This document shows, piece by piece, positions 58,701-64,000 of a DNA stretch of 64,000 nucleotides. The notes below the pieces were generated by a model. That model ran no database searches, was not told the origin of the DNA, and was given only the letters and a program-made list of their open reading frames with translations. Numbering within the stretch: position 1 is the stretch's first letter; every line of letters begins with the position of its first letter. The position numbers and the translations under genes were made by a program. This stretch comes from Mimachlamys varia (taxonomy: Eukaryota; Mollusca; Bivalvia; Pectinida; Pectinidae), in the NCBI GenBank assembly GCA_947623455.1, contig OX392534.1, positions 34,663,426 through 34,727,425 of the forward strand. Reading direction: 5' to 3'.

Positions 58701-59197
58701 TAATTTCCCACTGCGATTCAGTGCTTTATGAAGGAAAGACATGGTCGCCCTGATCAAGTTGATGATGAGATTTATTTCGTTCCTTAAATATTTCCAAGAT
58801 TAAAAACTGATGCAAATGATCAAAATTGATTATTCTACGTCCACTGTGCTGTTTTTGCCACTGTTGCAGTAATTCAATGTCAATATTATTTTTTTCAGCT
58901 ACCATGGCAACTAATTCAGCCTTAAAGAAAACCGTGACAACCAAGCTAACTGCAACAAGGAAAACCATGCTAATCAAAACAAGCAATATGGCCTCTATAA
59001 AGGCACCATCGAACTCTGGCGTTCTCTCTGCGATTTGCAAAAATAGACCCGAAAACGAGTTTTACTTTCCTCATCCTACAGATGCGTCCAAGTTTGTACA
59101 GTGTAGCGTATATGGAAGAGCGTTCATGATGTCATGTACTCCTTTGACGGTTTGGAATGATGACATCAAAGCTTGTGCCAGAAAGCGACTTCTTTAG
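55755..59197 (+). CDS. Secreted small chitin-binding protein (peritrophin-A/CBM14-type), four exons
   Basis: The model joins 55755-55837, 56977-56999, 57418-57459 and 58899-59197, giving 148 residues. Every intron has an AG acceptor and a GT donor (gtgcgt, gtgagt, gtaagt), and all three junctions keep one frame, which is strong support. Exon 1 gives a signal peptide (MMKFTITVKLLCVLAVTAIL, cleavage likely after IEA). Exon 2 is a 23-nt microexon (VVSVCKC). Exon 3 is a Thr-rich linker (KTTTATTPTTT). Exon 4 carries a Lys/Thr-rich stretch and then the chitin-binding domain: FYFPHPTDASKFVQC, GRAFMMSC and TVWNDDIKACA. This is a four-cysteine variant lacking the Cys usual just before the FVQC block. 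It is probably extracellular, in shell matrix, cuticle or mucus (inference). A pyrimidine-rich acceptor ending tag sits 3 bp before ATG, so a 5' UTR exon may lie upstream. An aataaa occurs at 59495. Confidence 0.82.
56115..56260 (+). repeat. Family A repeat, copy 10 (intron 1 of the chitin-binding gene)
   Basis: Landmarks are tcttactcttctggaacacc, tggtcttattcttttatac, ggtctccatgtaaatctttc and ttatggatttgttgacgc. Confidence 0.85.
57520..58060 (+). repeat. Family A repeat, copy 11 (intron 3), split by a MITE
   Basis: It begins ttttatggtcgccatcttgg, is interrupted at about 57570, resumes with gatatgacggtggacgtttt at 57755 and continues to gattatggaatttgttgtcg near 58040. The 3' half is more diverged than in other copies. 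Confidence 0.82.
57570..57749. mobile_element. 180-bp hairpin MITE inserted into family A
   Basis: The left arm tatcgattaattagaggaac then aaagacgtctct pairs with the right arm tacgtccttgtttctcttat then aaaaatcgata. A second pair, tagaagttaagggtcgtatctc and gagatacagcctttacttcta, pairs in the middle. Removing it restores the family A order (gaatccttA...tgatatgacgg), which fixes the insertion. Confidence 0.82.
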
Positions 59198-59869
59198 ATG
59201 ACATCTGCCTGATTGGTATATTTGTCATAAGTAATATAGTAAAATATCTTCCAATATATAAAGTATATCATTATTCCTCTAGCCTGATGGTGTTTTGAGG
59301 TTTGAGTGTTGGCCAATTTGAAAAAGTAGCACATTCTAAAAGACAACGCATTACAGAGATGGTGAAAACTTTACAATATCTGTGCTACTTAAAAGACTTT
59401 CGTTATACATACGTAGTAAAGAGGCACACATGTACAATTTGATTCATTTATCGAGAAAGTAGACAAGATTTAATTATCAAAGCTTGAAACTCGGAATAAA
59501 ACACCATGACAAGATTAAGATATCGTCATACAGCAATATCTCTGTCTGCAAACACCAACTTGCACTGCTTGCGAAAAGATTTGTGCCTGGTTTCAAACCA
59601 CTGATCCACAACAACATATGTACGTGTATATATTTTAGAAGACTTGATACTAGTCTAAGCTGTTTCAATGTTGTTACCGTTATGTTTTTTCTTGCATTCC
59701 CGCTACATTCACCATTGTCAATCAAAATTAATCGGCTGCTTTGCTAGAGGAACACACAAAACATTATTAAAAGCTTTTAGAACAAGTACAAGTGTATTGT
59801 TGTCGTATTATAAGTCAGAAACGTGAAAGTAATTACATGTGGATTAGAGTTGATCAAAAAATAGTCTTT

Positions 59870-60110
59870 AAAAATAATCTGATATACCCTTCTGAACTTG
59901 AAATAAAAGACAACATAGGTTGCAGAAGCAGTGATGTTACTATCAAGAAATGGAAAGTTCACGATCGGAAATCATCACGTTTATCGGATAGCTTAGTAGT
60001 AAGCTGTCAATGTTGGTCGTAGTTTAAGTAGAGATCTAGGTAAGCAGCTGATGTAAAAGAGTCTGTGGTGTCCTTATTTCAAGTTCAGAAGGATATATAC
60101 GTTCGACGTG
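59870..60110 (-). pseudogene. Reverse-transcriptase relic of the same Penelope-like type (C-terminal part)
   Basis: Minus-strand frames give IYPSELEI, then DSFTSAAYLDLYLNYD, then TTKLSDKRDDF and VNFPFLDSNITASATY after frameshifts. I recognise the order (YPSELEI, YLDLxL, YDKRDDF, VNFPFLDSNI) from the same mollusc RT family as 26380-26935. A 30-bp piece with the YPSELEI codons also lies inverted at 59880-59909, so the relic is bounded by inverted repeats. Confidence 0.55.
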
Positions 60111-60554
60111 ATCAGCTTACTTCTTGTTGTTTATAGGCAACACATCGTCGATATATCTGAAAGTGAAAGAAGTTTCTAAAATATGTGCATATCCTTACAC
60201 TATTCACTACAATATATCACATAAAGATAAAGAAATTACTTCGTTCTTTGCTTATCAAAGTCATTTTTGCATAAAAGATCCAATGGGTTACTTGACTTAT
60301 ATAACACGAATGGATATATGGACAGTGAGTCTCGTATTAAACCTTTGCAGTTTGTTTACGGGGTTAGGAAGGTAATTATCAGGAATTTTAAAAGTTTACA
60401 GATCAATGTCCGACGTGAAAATTTGAATGACATGAACACCTGTTAGACTGATTCTCAAAGGATGATTAAATCATATATATATATCTAGACATAATTAGAT
60501 TTGGCGCCGTAAGAAAAACCAATTCTTATTTATTAACTGTGTAAATAAATTAGA

Positions 60555-60970
60555 GAATACCTAAGCGTTATCAAAATCATAATTTGATCTCAAAATCGAT
60601 TTAAACAGGGGTACAATATGAACAAAGGAAATATTTACATGGAGACCCTTGTAAACGCAAAAGAAAATAAGACCAGGTGTTCCGGAAGAGTAGGGGTCTT
60701 CTGCTTCATCGACGACACTCGCCATGTAAATCTTTGTCACATCCAAGTAAACATCAAGTTCTTAAAATGAGAACCGTGTATCATTGTCAATCACAACAAG
60801 TAAACACACCAATGAGCAAACTCAAAATCGTCCATGTTTATATCACTTAAAGATTCAGGATATTCCTCAATGAAACAAAGATGGCGACCATAAAACTTGC
60901 CCGTAGTCTGACCAACCTACATCCTTCCAATCCATGTGTTGTAACTAGTTTGTTTGTGACAAATGTCACA
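60555..60970 (-). repeat. Family A repeat, copy 12 (near full length, inverted)
   Basis: Landmarks are aagcgttatcaaaatcataa, gtgttccggaagagtagggg, tcttctgcttcatcgacgac, catgtttatatcacttaaag and gaaacaaagatggcgaccat. The minus-strand frame is open for 61 codons and includes MDVTKIYMASVVDEAEDPYS then GTPGLIFF. Confidence 0.88.
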
Positions 60971-61529
60971 AAAATAATTATATTTAAAGCAAGCCCTAGA
61001 ATCATCATTGGAAATTTGAAAAGGAGTTATGTAACGAATAGCAAAAAGCGCCGAACTGACAGCACCGATTGTCTGCTCCGCAGAGAGTTGAGAACGATAT
61101 TGGCCATTTGTTAAGACCCTATAACCTACCTTTTGTGTATATTTTGCCTTTATTATAATAGAAAGGAAAGAGAGAGGAATTTCACCAGGTTGTATAGATA
61201 TCGTGAACATTTTGAATTTCCATAGCATACAATTCATAGAGTTCATCTCTGCTTTTTAACCCTCCGCATGTATTATATATTTCTCACAGATCTAGTTGTT
61301 ATATAAATTTATGCATTTCTGTATGAACTGAGAATCAAAAACGAAATGAATACAAATACTTGATCACATGCCGGCTATACGTCCAGCGGGCTTAGCGCAT
61401 TTCTTGCGTTTGTATTTTGTTTTATTAAGAGGTTATTATATCGTAGGAAATAGTTTAAACATGTAATTAGACGCAGTAAAAACCATTGGTATTAACTAGG
61501 CCTAGCTAAAGGGACACATTTTGGCGGGA

Positions 61530-61725
61530 GGGGTGACAGAAACCATTTATAAAGGCTGCCGACTATACCACTTGACCTTTGGCCTTTAACCTGAAAAACG
61601 AAAACTGATAGGGGTCATGCATCTACAATTGACAATCAACATATATGAAATATTATAACAATCAATTAAAAAGTTTTCTGAAGATATTGATTGTACAACA
61701 TCTGGTCTAGCGACCGACCGACATT
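61530..61725 (+). repeat. Probable dispersed repeat fragment
   Basis: It contains ccacttgacctttggccttt, aggggtcatgcatctacaat and ttttctgaagatattgattg then gtctagcgaccgaccgac. I recall similar text in bivalve genomes, and part of it (ttttctgaaga) resembles the end of the repeat in the Harbinger element. A short hairpin-like pair (aacccggggataaga / tcttatctcgagggtt) follows at 61816-61890. Confidence 0.4.
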
Positions 61726-62424
61726 GGTAAAATAATATACATATTTTCAAAGGGGGCAAAGTCTAATAGAATATATCACTATAGAATCTGTATGATGTAT
61801 ACTGAGAAATCTCAACCCGGGGATAAGAAATATGAATTCTATCTAGAGGCTTTTCCGAGCGCTAACACTCATCAATCTTATCTCGAGGGTTAATAATTCT
61901 CTGTCTAAATTATACAGAGGTGATTGATTATTTTTCTCCCACACTTTCCTTACGTAAAATAATTTGTGACGTAAACTCAGTGCATCGCGCAATCATCAAT
62001 GGAGATGCAATGTATGACAAAATTGGTGACGTTACTCTGGTAACACTGCATAGAGTAATTAGGTGATGCTGACGTTTTAGAATAAAAGCGTGTGTGAGCT
62101 GTCTTTTCTCTATCCCGGTAAAAGACAAGTTTATCTTTTCCTTAGCAAAAAAATGAGAATGAGCCAGTGAAGTGTTGGAGAAAAGATAATGACCAGAGAT
62201 TAACATCGGAGCAAATGGTTTGAAAATAGATCGTTAAATTGTCCAAAATCAAAGTGGAAAGAATGAACCGGTCGATCATCCGGTAGCGTGGAGGCAAATA
62301 TGGAGACATCGACGTGGAATAATTAAGTACAAAATGCCCCCGGATAAAACTATCACATGCAGACACATATATTGAAAAACATGCCGATAAACGATTTGTT
62401 TACCTCTCTAGGGAAATATTTCTG

Positions 62425-62875
62425 TGACAGGGTACAGGGACACCGGTGTACAGGGTGCATTGTACGGGGTACTGCTACACAGTACATGGTACAGGGACAC
62501 ATGTGTACAGGGTGCATTGCACGGGGTGCTGTTACACAGTACAAGGTACAGGGACACAGGTGCACATGGTGCATTGTACAGGGTGCTGTTCCACAGTACA
62601 GGGTACAGGGGCACAGGTGTACAGGGTGCATTGTACGGGGTGCTGTCACATAGTATAGGGGCACAAGGTGCATTGTATGGGGTGCTGTCACACAGTACAG
62701 GTGTACAGGGTGCATTGTACGGGGTGCTGTCACACAGTACAGGTGTACAGGGTGCATTGTACGGGGTGCTGTCACACAGTACAGTGTACGGAGGCACAGG
62801 GGTACAGGGTGCATTGTACGGAGTGCTGTCATACTGTATAAGGTACGGAGTACTAAAGCATAGTACGGGGTACTG
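62425..62875 (+). repeat. Minisatellite of 42- and about 63-bp units
   Basis: About eight to nine copies of ggtgtacagggtgcattgta then cggggtgctgtcacacagta. Longer left units carry an extra cagggtacagggacaca-type spacer; the right units lack it. All six frames are open over parts of it, giving Cys/His/Thr- or Gly/Val-rich pseudo-proteins that should not be annotated. Confidence 0.95.
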
Positions 62876-63080
62876 GAGACTATAGCTTGTATACTAGTAC
62901 TGAGTGTATGTTAAATGTGGTTTAATATTAGGTACAGATAGTACATAGGAAGTTGTATATAAAAGGTCATTGTGAGGTACACAGTGTCTTATCTCTTTTC
63001 TCAGTGTAACACGTTGTCTTGTGAATGCGTTTGTTTTATGTTTGGTCAAGGTAGGCCAGCGGTTTCCCTGTATATATTTG

Positions 63081-64000
63081 CTACCTCACTATCCCCAACC
63101 CAGGGAATAACTTGGTAACGGACTCAAACACGTTACAGTACGATGGACCACCATTACCAGGTCCAGCATCCGGTGGGACTGAGGAACGTCTGCCAGGGTT
63201 GATAAATGGACCATGATACAGTTTACCATCAACGATTAGTCTGTCCCTTATCATCCGTACAGTTTTACCCCAGTCCCGCAGGCCCCTCCTAGTCGGATCC
63301 AGTTCCCAACGGCGTTGCCGTATTTCTTTTGGAAATTGTTCATTTATATAAAATGAAGAACCTTTCAATTTACGTGCACACTCTAACACATCTGCCCGAT
63401 CCTGGTTGTACACGAAACGGGCTACTATAGCCGCGTGTAAATTTCCCGAAGCGTTGCACATTTCCCAGGTCAATGTGATGCGTAATGCCAAGCTCTACAC
63501 CCATAAATTCTCTAAGTAACATTTCAGTGCTTTCTCCTGAATGTTCGGCCAGACCACTTAGACCTCCACCTTAGATCGGTCATACTCTCCTTCATATTAT
63601 GGTTCTCCTTTGACATTTCATCTATGGTAGCAGATAGTTTGGCAATTTCACCTTTACATTCATTGACTTGCTCTGTTTGTTTCACTTGGTCCTTAGAAAT
63701 TTTTCGCACGGCGTTTTGAACATCGGTATTTTTTCCTTCGAAGTCGTCTATTTTATTGGAAACAATTTCACGGCCCTTTCAAGTTCACTAGCTTTTTTTC
63801 GCTCGATGCCATCCTGGCTAACATCCTGTCAATTTCCCGTTCAATATTTTCTAGGCTGTCGAGCTTTTTCTTCATATTATCCAACTTAAAACACATGTCC
63901 TGTTGGAAAACAACTTGACTAACAGGCATGTTGATAGGTGCGGACGTTACTATGCTGTCTGTACCATATACGGTTCCATTGGATTCCCCAATAAACGAAT
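63081..64000 (-). pseudogene. LINE ORF1-like protein (L1/Tx1-type), frameshifted, runs off the right edge
   Basis: Reading leftwards from 64000, an open frame gives a coiled-coil-like stretch (LDNMKKKLDSLENIEREIDR, MLARMASSEKKL). After a frameshift come CKGEIAKLSATIDEMSKEN and MTDLRWRS. After another break comes 63491-63081 with AAIVARFVYNQDRADVLECA, RKLKGSSFYINEQFPKEIRQ and VRMIRDRLIVDGKLYHGP. The coiled coil, the DLRWRS link and the RFxxxxDRxxVLxxARKLKG block are the layout of L1-type ORF1 proteins, which bind the element's RNA. Two or more frameshifts show decay. No ORF2 follows at 62.9-63.0 kb, so the copy is truncated or only ORF1-like. Confidence 0.72.

Noticed and set aside
58726..59040. 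104-codon minus-strand ORF with a hydrophobic segment
   Set aside because: It is antisense to exon 4 of the chitin-binding gene, whose plus-strand frame has splice-phase and domain support.
62353..62885. Several overlapping open frames on both strands with tandem peptide repeats
   Set aside because: They are generated by the 42/63-bp minisatellite. Several different frames are open over the same bases, with no start or splice support.

Overview
The window looks like non-coding-rich nuclear DNA of an invertebrate animal. A mollusc, probably a bivalve, is the best guess. The sequence is AT-rich, introns have GT-AG boundaries, SINEs are tRNA-derived, and there are animal-type DNA transposons (PIF/Harbinger, hAT-like, TTAA-targeting), an APE-type LINE, Penelope-like reverse-transcriptase relics and many minisatellites. 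The one convincing host gene encodes a secreted chitin-binding protein of a type common in molluscs. Species cannot be read from the sequence alone. There are no operons, rRNA genes, CRISPR arrays or convincing intact tRNA genes.

Layout. 1-4493 and 17512-19817 are two copies of a segmental duplication. Each carries a different inserted transposon, and the other copy preserves the empty site (hAT-like at 641-2061 with ATTAT target duplication; a 149-bp tRNA-like element at 18081-18229 with CTAG duplication). Both copies carry a small minus-strand ORF for a single-pass membrane peptide. 5.9-8.1 kb is repeat and minisatellite. 8631-12081 is a complete but frameshifted PIF/Harbinger transposon with transposase and Myb-like ORFs. 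12964-14709 is a TTAA-flanked element. 15.2-16.2 kb holds an 87-bp hAT-like MITE and a LINE tail. 19.8-32 kb is a mosaic of SINEs, foldback elements, Penelope-like relics with hammerhead-ribozyme-like motifs, and copies of an unnamed family (called family A here). 33.1-36.7 kb is a nearly full-length degraded LINE with a 2A-like motif. 37.6-39.35 kb holds two adjacent terminal-inverted-repeat elements built from short TTACGA or TCGTAATTACGA motifs. 40.2-49.8 kb contains three old, diverged copies of one larger segment. 54.65-55.64 kb is a 31-bp minisatellite that ends about 100 bp before the chitin-binding gene (55755-59197, four exons). The right end holds more family A and RT relics, a minisatellite at 62.4-62.9 kb and a broken LINE ORF1-like gene running off the edge.

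How it fits together. Most of the window is mobile-element debris. Its biological interest lies in the small secreted chitin-binding gene with its phase-consistent exons, the paired membrane-peptide ORFs, the family A repeat present in at least twelve pieces on both strands with a recurring reading frame, and the insertions dated by their empty sites. Element boundaries, divergence counts and reading-frame calls were made by eye and are approximate unless a target duplication fixes them.
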